A stretch of 64,000 bases of DNA from Ruminiclostridium cellobioparum subsp. termitidis CT1112 (GTDB lineage: Bacteria > Bacillota > Clostridia > Acetivibrionales > DSM-1351), in NCBI RefSeq assembly GCF_000350485.1, contig NZ_AORV01000039.1:17473-81472 (forward strand), in the 5' to 3' direction. The position numbers were made by a program, and so were the translations under genes. The notes under the pieces were generated by a model that searched no databases, was not told the origin of the DNA, and saw only the letters and a list, made by a program, of their open reading frames with translations. This document shows positions 17,765 to 26,701 of the stretch, one piece after another. The stretch's first letter is position 1. The number at the start of each line of letters is the position of its first letter.

Positions 17765-19135
17765 CTACTGCACATCAACGGAATTTCCTGCAGCATTGTC
17801 TGCCTGGCTGCTTCCGGAAGAATCGGAGACTGCTGTGCTGTCTGATGCTGCAGCAGTTTTTGTGGATTCAGTGCTGCCTGCTGCTTCTTTACTTTCTGTT
17901 TTTACAATGGGGGTCATCTTATTTAATTTGACATTTGACACCTTTGTGGTTTTACCCGCCGTCAACTTGATGAAGAAGTCAAACGAATACTCCTGGGCAT
18001 AAGCCGAACCTATGGATTTTTTTACCGTTCCGTTAAATGACACCATGTACCACCTGTTCAGTTTTGAATAGGCAGGATGCATTGTTATGGTATAATCACC
18101 TTTTTTCTTGATGCTCATTATGTCACTTTGAAGCAGCAGTGCCTCTTTTGGAAAAAGCTCCTTATATCTGTCATTGATCAACAGGATCTCATTTTTGTCC
18201 TTGTCTTTGTCTATTCCGATGGTTTCTGCAAGCAAACAGAATTTTGAATAGCTGTCGTCCCAGCTTCCGCCCAGCAGTGTTCTTCTTTCACCGTCCATGC
18301 TCAAAATATTGTCAAGGAAGGATGTTATAACAGTGCATTCACCTTTGTAGGTTTCAGTGTCTTCCTTGTTTGCAACTCCTGTCTTGTCGTCCGATTGCTC
18401 CAGATTCAAATAAGGCAGCCGGGTAATAAAATCATTATTGTACCTGAACAGCCTGTTTTTTGCACCGTGTTTGTAAGCCGATTCCCTGGCTCTGATTATT
18501 TTATATCCGCTGTCTTCCTTTTCCTTTACAAGCTCCACATCATATTTTGCCTGTACCTTGATTGAATCCACCTGGTCGGCAGCAATATCGGATGTTTTCT
18601 GGTATGTATTGGTGTTTGGATCCAGCGTGAAATGGGCATCAAAGGTACTGTCCGGTACACAGCTTGCCAGCAGATTGACCTTTACGAAATACAACACCGT
18701 ACCATCCACATTTTCAATAAATGTGGAATCAATCTGAGGCTCTTTACCCTCTGTAAGCATTTTGTAAGAAACCATTGTAATCCCGTTCATGCCCACAAAT
18801 CTCGGGAAATTCAATCCCACTTCGGCATTGTTGTTCCCCTCTTCCACGGCACGTTTGGCTAAAAAGCTTTTCAAATCTTCGGGAATGCTGCCTGTCGCCA
18901 GATTTTTCTGATAGTTCAAGGCATATCCCGAATACAATTTTACAAAATAATCGGATATCAGGTTCTTAATCTCAGTATCTTCCTGCTGGCTCACCGCAGT
19001 TTGGGAAACCTTTGGAGTACTGCCGCTCTGACTGCTGTTTGCGGCCACCTGCACGTCTCCTGCTGAGCTGCAGCCCGACATCATTACTGCTGCAATTAAA
19101 CATCCTGTTAATATTATTGCTAATTTTTTATTCAT
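17765..19135 (-). CDS. Lipoprotein of unknown function in the pilus operon
   Basis: A 456-residue protein whose N terminus is a lipoprotein signal, MNKKLAIILTGCLIAAVMMS followed by the lipobox cysteine at 21. I start it here because GAGGTG lies five bases upstream; the longer frame overlaps the previous gene. The body is hydrophilic, mixed alpha and beta, with no catalytic motif I recognise. The last 45 residues are rich in Ser, Ala, Thr and Glu and look disordered. It starts 10 bp after the PilX-like gene. I infer an outer-face membrane-anchored partner of the pilus machine; no family assignment is possible from sequence alone. Confidence 0.7.
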   Translation of the reverse strand: MNKKLAIILTGCLIAAVMMSGCSSAGDVQVAANSSQSGSTPKVSQTAVSQQEDTEIKNLISDYFVKLYSGYALNYQKNLATGSIPEDLKSFLAKRAVEEGNNNAEVGLNFPRFVGMNGITMVSYKMLTEGKEPQIDSTFIENVDGTVLYFVKVNLLASCVPDSTFDAHFTLDPNTNTYQKTSDIAADQVDSIKVQAKYDVELVKEKEDSGYKIIRARESAYKHGAKNRLFRYNNDFITRLPYLNLEQSDDKTGVANKEDTETYKGECTVITSFLDNILSMDGERRTLLGGSWDDSYSKFCLLAETIGIDKDKDKNEILLINDRYKELFPKEALLLQSDIMSIKKKGDYTITMHPAYSKLNRWYMVSFNGTVKKSIGSAYAQEYSFDFFIKLTAGKTTKVSNVKLNKMTPIVKTESKEAAGSTESTKTAAASDSTAVSDSSGSSQADNAAGNSVDVQ

Positions 19136-19145
19136 TCCATCACCT

Positions 19146-21530
19146 CTAAAAATCGAATATTGAATATAAATCCATTCCCTGCTTATTAAATTCTCCCAAT
19201 AGTTCATCCTTGCCCGGAAATGTCACTCTTGCGGTTTCACTGTTTGACGTACCCTTAAAATGCACTCCCGCATACTTTCCGTTATCCAATTGCGTCAGAT
19301 TTTCACCTTCCTTTAAAACAACGGGAAGATAATTCGGAATATCCGGATCCGTACTCTTATGTACCATAGACTCATTATCAAGCAAATAATCTGAAGCATC
19401 CTTTGAAAAGCCTTTTCCGGCTGCAAGAATTGAGCCTGTGACATCGGCATCTTTCTCAACTACAACCTGTCCCACGGAAAAAATAATGCCGTTCAACTTT
19501 GTATTGACATGTATGGTAATGCCGGGCTTTGAGTTATAAATTAAAAAGTAACTTTTATAGTATTCATCATCAGGCAAAAGTCCATAGGACTCAGCCCTTT
19601 CTTTTATTACATCATTGAGGTAAACATCTGAACCCAGTTCCTCACTCAGGTTAAACACAAATCTGTCGGTAGCTTCGGTATCTCCGCCCGGATACTTGTC
19701 ATTGAGCATATCATTGATATACATAAACAAATTATCCGAGGAAGAGCCTCCAGGTGCCTGAATCAGGGTGTTATTAATAGGGGAGTTGCCCAATGCCGAA
19801 TATGTATATTCCCTGGAAGAGAATATCTGGGTCTTAGGCAGAAGCAACTCCTTCAATTCTGCCAGTTTTCCGGTAAAGAACGATTTATATCCGGAATCTT
19901 CAGCACTCGGCAAATCATTCCAGAAGTCAGTCCAATCGCTTATATCCGGTTTTTCATCAATATTGTCAAGTATAAAATTGTTGTTGATGAACTGCACTTT
20001 ACTGATTTCATTGATACCCTTATTCATGAAATATATTCTGTCATTCGCACCGAATTCATAGTTACAGAAACCTGATATTCTTCCGTTATCTGCAGCCGGA
20101 TCATAAAATGTTGGATCATTAAAGCCCTCTTTCCTTGCACCGTCAATGCTGGCCATCCAGAATCCGATACCGGCATCGTCGGTAAAATTTGCCGGTTTCC
20201 AGCACTGTATGAGGTTTGCAAAACCTATTGCCGCTCCCCTGTTCTCATACAGCCATTGGTGATAGTAGCTGGCCTCAGCAATGCCATCAGGTATGGTAAT
20301 GCTTCCCGTTTGGACTCCGTCCATAAACTCCCTGTACATAGGCGCTGAATTGCTGGCTCTGGAGATAATAGATGCATCCTCTATCTGTGGAAAATGTATA
20401 TCGGTATTTCCCGAGGCCGGATCTACCCTGAAGGTTCCTCCGTTGACTATGGCATCTCCGTTTATAACTATCCGTGACTTTTCCGAAAGCAAAGAGCCTG
20501 AGTGATGTATGACGGCACTGTTTACGATTGCACTGCTCTCATCATGGTTGGAGGCTGCCAGGTTGTTGGAAAGTCCTACAAAGCTTCCGTTTACGGCAAT
20601 AACCGAATCTACCCCATTCATTTCAAGGTCATCAAAGGTGTAGGCATTTCTGCCAACGAAGATTTTATCTCCCCTTCCAAAAATATGAATACCGTTCGCA
20701 ATTGCATCCTTATATATGTATATATAACTGTTGTCCTGATTACCGTCTTCCCTTGTGTACATCCCTGTTCTGATAAGCCCTCTGGTATACGCATTCCCGC
20801 GTACCGACAAATGGCCTCTGTTCTTAGCATAAATACCCCCGTAATAATATTGCTCGGTTTGTTTTGTATATTCGGGCGAAGTTCCGAAGGCTAAGACATC
20901 CCCCTCAACCTGCGCATTGATGTTTTCAACCATCAGATCTCCTATGGAATATATCGCGGCCTTAAGCTCAAACCCTCTCGGTATCGTCATTGCAAATTTT
21001 CTTTTTGAAAATATCTCCTTGTTCACAGTGCGGTCACCGGCTCTGTTGAAGTCCGAAATTGCCGTAACTCCTATGGTTACATTTATTTTGTCCTTTTCAC
21101 CCGGGATTTCCTCCCACCCCAGATATCTGATGTCGTTTATTTCAACAGTAGCTTCGTTTGAGCCTGAGCCGCCGAGTTGTATTTTATAAGCTATCCTGTC
21201 CGGGGCGGTACCGTACTTTGGAGATGTATAGCCCTTCAATGAAGCCTGGATTTTTAAGATAGCCTTATTTGCAAAATCTTCTTCGCTGTCGAAGTCAATT
21301 TCCTTGGTATTGTCCGGATTACCGCAGAAAAAATCCATATAAGCAAAGCATTTTTCTATGGCCGATTCAGCCGCATTATATGCCATATCGGCGGTTTCCT
21401 CATGCCTGCTGATTCCGAACCCCTTGGTGGAACTGTCTATAAGAGCTACTCCCAGGACAACCAGTATTGCCAGAATCACAATAACTGTTATCATGATCGA
21501 GCCCTTCTGATTCTTTATTCTGTTTCTCAT
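19146..21530 (-). CDS. Very large PilX-like pseudopilin with repeat-rich body
   Basis: A 794-residue protein with a pilin-like N terminus: MRNRIKNQKGSIMITVIVIL, membrane helix at about 13-31, then ADMAYNAAESAIEKC, the pattern of PilX_N-type minor pilins. Residues 190-390 carry short repeated beta strands with regularly placed Gly, Asn and Val (GDLMVENINAQVEGDVLAFG, SRIVINGDAIVNGGTFR), suggesting a beta-helix or bactofilin-like stack. Another such block lies near 680-720 (GIIFSVGQVVVEKDADVTGS). Ordinary minor pilins are 120-250 residues, so this is a minor pilin fused to a large surface domain. It probably sits at the pilus tip or primes assembly. Confidence 0.8.
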   Translation of the reverse strand: MRNRIKNQKGSIMITVIVILAILVVLGVALIDSSTKGFGISRHEETADMAYNAAESAIEKCFAYMDFFCGNPDNTKEIDFDSEEDFANKAILKIQASLKGYTSPKYGTAPDRIAYKIQLGGSGSNEATVEINDIRYLGWEEIPGEKDKINVTIGVTAISDFNRAGDRTVNKEIFSKRKFAMTIPRGFELKAAIYSIGDLMVENINAQVEGDVLAFGTSPEYTKQTEQYYYGGIYAKNRGHLSVRGNAYTRGLIRTGMYTREDGNQDNSYIYIYKDAIANGIHIFGRGDKIFVGRNAYTFDDLEMNGVDSVIAVNGSFVGLSNNLAASNHDESSAIVNSAVIHHSGSLLSEKSRIVINGDAIVNGGTFRVDPASGNTDIHFPQIEDASIISRASNSAPMYREFMDGVQTGSITIPDGIAEASYYHQWLYENRGAAIGFANLIQCWKPANFTDDAGIGFWMASIDGARKEGFNDPTFYDPAADNGRISGFCNYEFGANDRIYFMNKGINEISKVQFINNNFILDNIDEKPDISDWTDFWNDLPSAEDSGYKSFFTGKLAELKELLLPKTQIFSSREYTYSALGNSPINNTLIQAPGGSSSDNLFMYINDMLNDKYPGGDTEATDRFVFNLSEELGSDVYLNDVIKERAESYGLLPDDEYYKSYFLIYNSKPGITIHVNTKLNGIIFSVGQVVVEKDADVTGSILAAGKGFSKDASDYLLDNESMVHKSTDPDIPNYLPVVLKEGENLTQLDNGKYAGVHFKGTSNSETARVTFPGKDELLGEFNKQGMDLYSIFDF

Positions 21531-21597
21531 TTATTACCGCTTCACCCCTCTTTCCTTATGGCTTGAACGGATTCTGAACCTTATCCCGCTTATTAAA

Positions 21598-22095
21598 TTA
21601 ATAATGTATATCTACCTTCAGATCCTTTAAATGTTTTTCACCGGCCGAATACAGCATTATAAGCAATTCCACCGTATCGGGCTCGGGCTGTAAGGTATCC
21701 AGCGTAGCCCCCGCTTTATCCATATATCTGACCTTATACTTATACCTGCCGGTAAGATTGCTGTTATCTATATGCAAAAACTTTGTCTCATTCCCCGGCT
21801 CCAGGTACAAAGATTCGGCCCCCACACTCCTGGGACTGATATCAATTGCCTTGGAAATATCACCAGGCTCCTCAAAATCCTTAATAAGACTGCCGTTTTT
21901 TACGGCTTGGGTTACCTCAACCTTTACTATCTGCACCACCGCATTAACTTCCAGCTGATTTCTGGTCAGTTGAGTAATCAATACCGAGTTTGAAAAAACT
22001 GCAATCAGAGGGACTGAGATAATGCCTAATACCGCCAACGCGATTATAACCTCGGTCAAGGTCATTCCCTTGATATTTTTCAATATTTTACCCAT
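21598..22095 (-). CDS. Type IV prepilin-like protein (minor pilin)
   Basis: A 165-residue protein starting MGKILKNIKG, a ten-residue leader ending in Gly, then MTLTEVIIALAVLGIISVPL with Glu at mature position +5. This is a class III (N-methylation) signal. I use the ATG six bases after AAGGGA; an earlier in-frame start lacks a good site. The rest is a small beta-rich globular domain. It lies between pilO and the PilX-like gene, the usual minor-pilin position, and should be a PilD substrate. Confidence 0.85.
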   Translation of the reverse strand: MGKILKNIKGMTLTEVIIALAVLGIISVPLIAVFSNSVLITQLTRNQLEVNAVVQIVKVEVTQAVKNGSLIKDFEEPGDISKAIDISPRSVGAESLYLEPGNETKFLHIDNSNLTGRYKYKVRYMDKAGATLDTLQPEPDTVELLIMLYSAGEKHLKDLKVDIHY

Positions 22096-22143
22096 ATCAA
22101 ATCCCTTCCCCATTTTGCACATAATTATGTCCATGCGCCCGGT

Positions 22144-23361
22144 TTATTTAATAAGGACTTTTTCCTGATTGTTACCGTCCTTGATTTCCCTTGCGTTACG
22201 GTCGGTCAGGATTACTTTTTTTGTCACATCTTTTTTCACTATATTGAGTTTGTTGCCGGAATTATTAAAAATTTTAATTTTCAAACCAAGTCCTTTATTT
22301 TCCGGTATCAGAGAAAGATTAGTGCTGATGGTCATATTCAGATCCCTGTCGGGTGCGGCACCGCTGAAGCTTGAAGACACGCCCGCGGCGTCGGTGATTC
22401 CTACCGTATAGGAGGATTTGTTTATATTAACCGACATGGTTATATACTTGTTTGTCTTGCTGCTGTACTTATCCCTTTGCTTGTCTGTGCCGAATACCGT
22501 AAAATTGTCCCCGGCTGAAAGGAAGCTGTTCAGATTTATTTCGAAATCCTTTGTATCCGAATCGGACGCTGCCGTATTTGTCCCCAGCGTTATATTGTTT
22601 GCTTTTCCCGAGAGCACGTCCAGAGCTGTAAGCTCCAGGGGCGAAATACTACCGTACTGATACCTGTTGAATTTATGCCTGGCGTATTCATAGAACTTAT
22701 CGGCAGACTCAAGCTTCAGGGCATACATGCTTATGCTCATATTGGCTACATAATTTTCTTTGGGCGTTTCACCGGCTCCGGCATTTGTATTTGCCGGATT
22801 TGCGGGCGTTCCGGCGGAAGCCGGAGTTTTAACAGCCGTCACAGGAGTGCCGGTTTTTGCCTTTTCCTTTTCGGGCTTTATTTCAAATCTGCTTATATTT
22901 ATGAGCTTTGAGCTATTTTCAATAAAATCTACAATATCCCGGATACCTTTTATATCCTGCGTGGTAGTAAAGTCGATTTTGATTTCATAATAAACGGCTT
23001 TACCGGCCTCTTTTTTTAGCGGAGCCGCTATATTTATATTGGTAATATCGGTTCCCGCAATCTTCGCCAGCTTATCCATATATTCTATGCAATCCATAAC
23101 ATTGGCTTCGCTGCTCAGATAGCCATCCAGCCTTTCACTCCCGCTTTTTATGGAAAGAACCTTTGCCTTATTGGACTCCAATTCCTGCAAATTTAAATCC
23201 AATGCGGCCTTTTCACTCTGAAGCCTGCCCATCTCCTCATTTTGAGAAGCAATTTCAGGTATCACAGGCGTCCATACAAATTTATAAAACACAAATGCGT
23301 ATACTAATAAGGCAAGAACACTTATAAGCATGATTTCTTTTCTTTTAAGTGCAAATTTCAT
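22144..23361 (-). CDS. pilO: Type IV pilus alignment protein PilO, long form
   Basis: A 405-residue protein with a short cytoplasmic tail, one membrane helix (residues 10-29), a coiled coil (about 35-70) and a ferredoxin-like PilO domain (about 75-165: MDCIEYMDKLAKIAGTDI, DIKGIRDIVDFIENS). PilO normally has about 200 residues. Here the chain continues, through a Pro/Ala/Thr linker near 180-200, into an extra C-terminal beta-rich domain (about 230-400). It directly follows pilN and should pair with it to form the inner-membrane alignment complex with PilM. Confidence 0.85.
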   Translation of the reverse strand: MKFALKRKEIMLISVLALLVYAFVFYKFVWTPVIPEIASQNEEMGRLQSEKAALDLNLQELESNKAKVLSIKSGSERLDGYLSSEANVMDCIEYMDKLAKIAGTDITNINIAAPLKKEAGKAVYYEIKIDFTTTQDIKGIRDIVDFIENSSKLINISRFEIKPEKEKAKTGTPVTAVKTPASAGTPANPANTNAGAGETPKENYVANMSISMYALKLESADKFYEYARHKFNRYQYGSISPLELTALDVLSGKANNITLGTNTAASDSDTKDFEINLNSFLSAGDNFTVFGTDKQRDKYSSKTNKYITMSVNINKSSYTVGITDAAGVSSSFSGAAPDRDLNMTISTNLSLIPENKGLGLKIKIFNNSGNKLNIVKKDVTKKVILTDRNAREIKDGNNQEKVLIK

Positions 23362-23373
23362 AGTCTGCTCCTC

Positions 23374-23943
23374 CTACTTGGCTTTTGTTGATTTATTGGT
23401 AAATTCAAGCGTATACTCCAGGTTTGCATTGGCCTTTTGGTAGTTAAATTTGGCACTTGAGGTGTACTCGGTAAGAAGATCAACCATTGTCAGGTTTGCC
23501 ATATATTCGGCTACGGCAGTACTGTCTCTGGAATATCCCTTAATGGTCAATTTACCGTTTGCATGCTGCATTGAGTTAACCGATAAGCCTACCGGAGCCG
23601 ATTTCTCCACGTAATCAATCATTTCGGATATCCGCGCCGTGCTTTGGGATATATTTTCTATAACTGTCTTTTTTGCCGAAATTTCATCCTGGGCGGCAGT
23701 AATCTGATCATTTACCTTTTTTACTTCGGCATATTTTTCGCCAGCCAGTTCATCCCGGACAGACTCAGCCCGGATTTCAAGTGTTTTAACATATAGCTTG
23801 GGACTTATGAGACCGGCGGCGGCAACCGCGAGTATGATCACAGCAAGTAATACCGACTTAACCGATAAACTTTTCTTCTCATCATCGGCTTTTATTACGG
23901 TATTGGTTTTTGCTTCTTCCGGTATAAGGTTTATATCCTTCAT
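23374..23943 (-). CDS. pilN: Type IV pilus alignment protein PilN
   Basis: The 189 residues start MKDINLIPEEAK, the conserved PilN motif (NLIP) that inserts in the groove of PilM. This is followed by a cytoplasmic linker, one membrane helix near residues 32-52 and an extracytoplasmic coiled coil plus ferredoxin-like fold. GGAGGAG precedes the ATG at 23943; the seven-residue upstream extension is rejected. The gene lies between a minor pilin and pilO. Confidence 0.9.
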   Translation of the reverse strand: MKDINLIPEEAKTNTVIKADDEKKSLSVKSVLLAVIILAVAAAGLISPKLYVKTLEIRAESVRDELAGEKYAEVKKVNDQITAAQDEISAKKTVIENISQSTARISEMIDYVEKSAPVGLSVNSMQHANGKLTIKGYSRDSTAVAEYMANLTMVDLLTEYTSSAKFNYQKANANLEYTLEFTNKSTKAK

Positions 23944-23973
23944 TGTTCTCCTCCTATACGGCAAATTAAAAAT

Positions 23974-24585
23974 TTATAATTCATCTTTATATAAAACAGA
24001 AATTTCCGTTTTTATTGGCTCTCTCACATTTCTGGCTTTTGCTTTGCCTGTATTTGTCTCCAGCGGCTTTATCTGGACTGTCAGATAATCGCATTCCGGG
24101 CTGGATTCCGTTAATCTCTCAAATTTGCAGTTCATTATATCAAGGCCTGTCACAACGGTGTTATAGTCACCGTCAGTTACAGTATCACTGGGAGCTTTTT
24201 CTCCGCTGTACTGGAGCACTCCCTCGTCTCCTTCTTTTTCGCAGTAAAACCTCCAGTATTTTATTTTATATATATCCGGTTCTGCCGGGGAACCAGGATC
24301 GGTATCTATATAGCCCAGCTTCAGTGTAATTATTTTGGGATAACCCGAGCTGTGTTCATCATCCGTATTCTCTACCGAAACAACTGCCGCCTTTCTTATG
24401 TCACCACGGATGTGTGACATGACATTGGTCACGGTGTACTGCTGGGCAATCAGTCTGCTATTATAGGTAAAGGTCTCCTGCCCGAAACTATACAGCTGGT
24501 ATATGAGGGGCAGCATTATGCATATTATGGCCAGTACAAGCAGCATTTCTATAAGGGTAAAACCCCTGTTATTCCTTTTTTTCAT
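23974..24585 (-). CDS. Type IV prepilin-like protein (PilW/GspJ-like minor pilin)
   Basis: A 203-residue prepilin with leader MKKRNNRG, then FTLIEMLLVLAIICIMLPLI, with Glu at +5. The helix continues into YSFGQETFTYNSR, and a beta-rich domain follows, as in PilW/GspJ-like minor pilins. It sits between the main pilin gene and pilN. The ribosome-binding site (GGTGAT) is weak, and a strong hairpin precedes it, so lower expression than the pilin upstream is expected. Confidence 0.87.
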   Translation of the reverse strand: MKKRNNRGFTLIEMLLVLAIICIMLPLIYQLYSFGQETFTYNSRLIAQQYTVTNVMSHIRGDIRKAAVVSVENTDDEHSSGYPKIITLKLGYIDTDPGSPAEPDIYKIKYWRFYCEKEGDEGVLQYSGEKAPSDTVTDGDYNTVVTGLDIMNCKFERLTESSPECDYLTVQIKPLETNTGKAKARNVREPIKTEISVLYKDEL

Positions 24586-24670
24586 AAGGTATCACCAACT
24601 TCTGTATTTATTAGCTTATAACTGTATTAAAAGTTGAATTAAACATGTTTCCAAAAATTTTTAAGTGTAT

Positions 24671-24722
24671 CCTGTTCTCCTTTTAATTCTTTGCAAGTTC
24701 CAGTAATTAAAAGGAGAACAGG
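24671..24722 (-). terminator. Perfect 18-bp hairpin after the main pilin gene
   Basis: CCTGTTCTCCTTTTAATT pairs perfectly with its complement across a 16-base loop, directly after the pilin stop. No T tract follows on the minus strand, so this may be an mRNA-stabilising or processing hairpin that gives high pilin and lower downstream expression, or a partial terminator. Confidence 0.6.
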
Positions 24723-24748
24723 GTTGTTTCTATATTATCTTCCTGATG

Positions 24749-25261
24749 TTACTCAGTAGCTACAGAAACGATTGCATCATCATCTTTTGTCGGTTCAACC
24801 TTTACGGACTGTTTGTTAGGGAATGTCTTTATCTTCCATCCCGTATAATCTCCACCACTATCAGTATTCCACTGCGGATCATAAGCATTTGCATTAACAT
24901 CATCTGTAATTGCCTTTTCAGGATCTTTCAAACTTAAATATGGGCCGTATTCCTTTCCTTCTGCATCAAATATCGGTTCCATTAAAATCTGGATAAGATC
25001 ATGTCCTGGAATACCTACTATAGATATACTCGCACCACCTTCATCTTTAGCGCCAGTAAGTTTCCAATCATTGGAATCTATACAGTAGGTAAGTATTGCT
25101 TTTTCAATATTCTTAGCCTGCTGGTCATCAGCCCTCTTCTTACTGTTGGTCAGAACTCCTCCGAACATATTGAAAGCTATAACTGCCAGAACGCCCATTA
25201 TGGCTATAACTATGAGAAGTTCCACCAGTGAGAAACCTTTATTGTTTTTCAGCTTTTTCAA
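24749..25261 (-). CDS. pilA: Type IV pilin, likely the major subunit
   Basis: A 170-residue prepilin: leader MKKLKNNKG, then FSLVELLIVIAIMGVLAVIA with Glu at +5, then an acidic C-terminal domain (DDDAIVSVATE at the end) with only one Cys. The TTG start is preceded by AGGGGGTG at five bases. An ATG at 25312, also with an AAAGGAG site, would give a longer 26-residue leader, so dual starts are possible. It follows pilC and is followed by a very strong hairpin, as expected for the most expressed cistron. I infer it is the main pilin from its position and compact size. Confidence 0.85.
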   Translation of the reverse strand: MKKLKNNKGFSLVELLIVIAIMGVLAVIAFNMFGGVLTNSKKRADDQQAKNIEKAILTYCIDSNDWKLTGAKDEGGASISIVGIPGHDLIQILMEPIFDAEGKEYGPYLSLKDPEKAITDDVNANAYDPQWNTDSGGDYTGWKIKTFPNKQSVKVEPTKDDDAIVSVATE

Positions 25262-25347
25262 TTTTTCACCCCCTTTAATTTCCTGTGATGTTGATAATAC
25301 AACGCTGTTCATAATGTTGAACTCCTTTCTATTGCTTGTTTTTTGGT

Positions 25348-25376
25348 ATTATAAAAAGCGGTTAGCACTAACTAAA
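25348..25376 (-). promoter_or_regulatory. Possible internal promoter for the pilin gene
   Basis: A perfect TATAAT lies upstream of the pilin start with a weak -35 (TTTAGT) at 17 bases. The position, just ahead of the gene that needs the most product, makes it plausible, but the -35 matches only half the consensus. Confidence 0.35.
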
Positions 25377-25430
25377 CGCATTCTATACAATTTTGAGTTG
25401 AACATTAGCAGAAAAATATAAGAGATGGCA

Positions 25431-26645
25431 TTAAGCCGACATTGTCTGATAGATACTCATCATAGGATAGAGGATACTTAAAATAACGAATGCAACGATT
25501 ACTGCGAGAAATATTACAATGATTGGTTCAATTAGAGATGTGAGCTGCTGGACCGAGGTTTCAACCTCTTCGTCGTAAAAATCGGCGGATTTGTCAAGGG
25601 AATAGTCCAGATTTCCTGATTCTTCGCCTATACGGATCATGGAAACCATCATGGGCGGAAAATATTTCATTGCGGTCAGCGGCTGGGATAAACCCTTACC
25701 CTGCTTGATATCATTTATGACCGAATCGATTTTCTCTTCTATAATGATATTGCCAAGCAGCTTCTGGACAACTTCCAGCGACTGGATTATAAGTACCCCC
25801 GATGCCATCAGCGTTCCCATCGTCCTTGAAAAGCGGGCGGTTATGACATTCTTTGTAACCTGCTTCATAACCGGCAGTTTTATGGCAAGGCTGCCGAAAA
25901 AGTGCCGCCCGGGAGTTGTTTTTTTAAACCGGGCAAAACCGACAACCATTGCTATTATTACTGCCAGAATCACCCACCAAAAGGTTTGAAAAAATTTACT
26001 TATATTAATCAGTACTTTTGTAAATACAGGGAGCTCCACACCAAACCCTCCCAATATACCGGAAAATGAAGGAACCACCTTTACCATCAATACAAATATT
26101 ACTCCTACGGCAACCATAAGTACTATAACAGGATAGGTCATGGCGCTTTTTATCTTCTGGTGCAGTCTGTTTTCCTTCTCAAAATGCTCGGCCATCCTGG
26201 TAAATGTTTTATCCAGCATACCGCTGAGTTCACCGGCCTCAACCATGTAAATCAGTACTTCCGGGAAAAGGTCATCATGTTTTTTCATGGATACCGACAG
26301 TGCTGTTCCTTTTTGTATATCCTCATATATATCAGAGATACATTCCTTTAAGGTAGGGTTTGCGGTTTGTTCCCTTAACACATCCAGTGCCGTTGCTATG
26401 GGAACACCGGCTTCGAGTATTATGGCAAACTGCCTGCAAAATACGGCCAGATCCTTTACCTTTACCTTGGCCTTAAAAATCGATATCTGTGATATGTCTG
26501 TAATTGCATTCAGTTCCTTGGCTTCTACCAGGGTGTACCCTTTAAGCTCCAACTGCTCGGTCAGACTTTCCTTGTTTTTGAATTTGCTTCTTCCTTCAAT
26601 GATCTTGCTTTCCGAATTTTTTGCCTTAAATTCATATGTAGGCAT
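25431..26645 (-). CDS. pilC: Type IV pilus inner-membrane platform protein PilC/GspF
   Basis: The 404 residues begin MPTYEFKAKNSESKIIEG and contain two GspF domains (about 70-190 and 270-400), each with motifs such as FCRQFAIILEAGVPIATALD and FSRTMGTLMASGVLIIQSLE. There are three membrane helices (about 170-190, 220-245, 375-400). The protein couples the PilB/PilT ATPases to pilin polymerisation. AAGGAGG precedes the ATG. Confidence 0.95.
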   Translation of the reverse strand: MPTYEFKAKNSESKIIEGRSKFKNKESLTEQLELKGYTLVEAKELNAITDISQISIFKAKVKVKDLAVFCRQFAIILEAGVPIATALDVLREQTANPTLKECISDIYEDIQKGTALSVSMKKHDDLFPEVLIYMVEAGELSGMLDKTFTRMAEHFEKENRLHQKIKSAMTYPVIVLMVAVGVIFVLMVKVVPSFSGILGGFGVELPVFTKVLINISKFFQTFWWVILAVIIAMVVGFARFKKTTPGRHFFGSLAIKLPVMKQVTKNVITARFSRTMGTLMASGVLIIQSLEVVQKLLGNIIIEEKIDSVINDIKQGKGLSQPLTAMKYFPPMMVSMIRIGEESGNLDYSLDKSADFYDEEVETSVQQLTSLIEPIIVIFLAVIVAFVILSILYPMMSIYQTMSA

Positions 26646-26701
26646 ATCTTCCTCCTTTGACAGAATTAGTTCTATTATGCAGGACCGGATTCGGACTTCG
26701 G

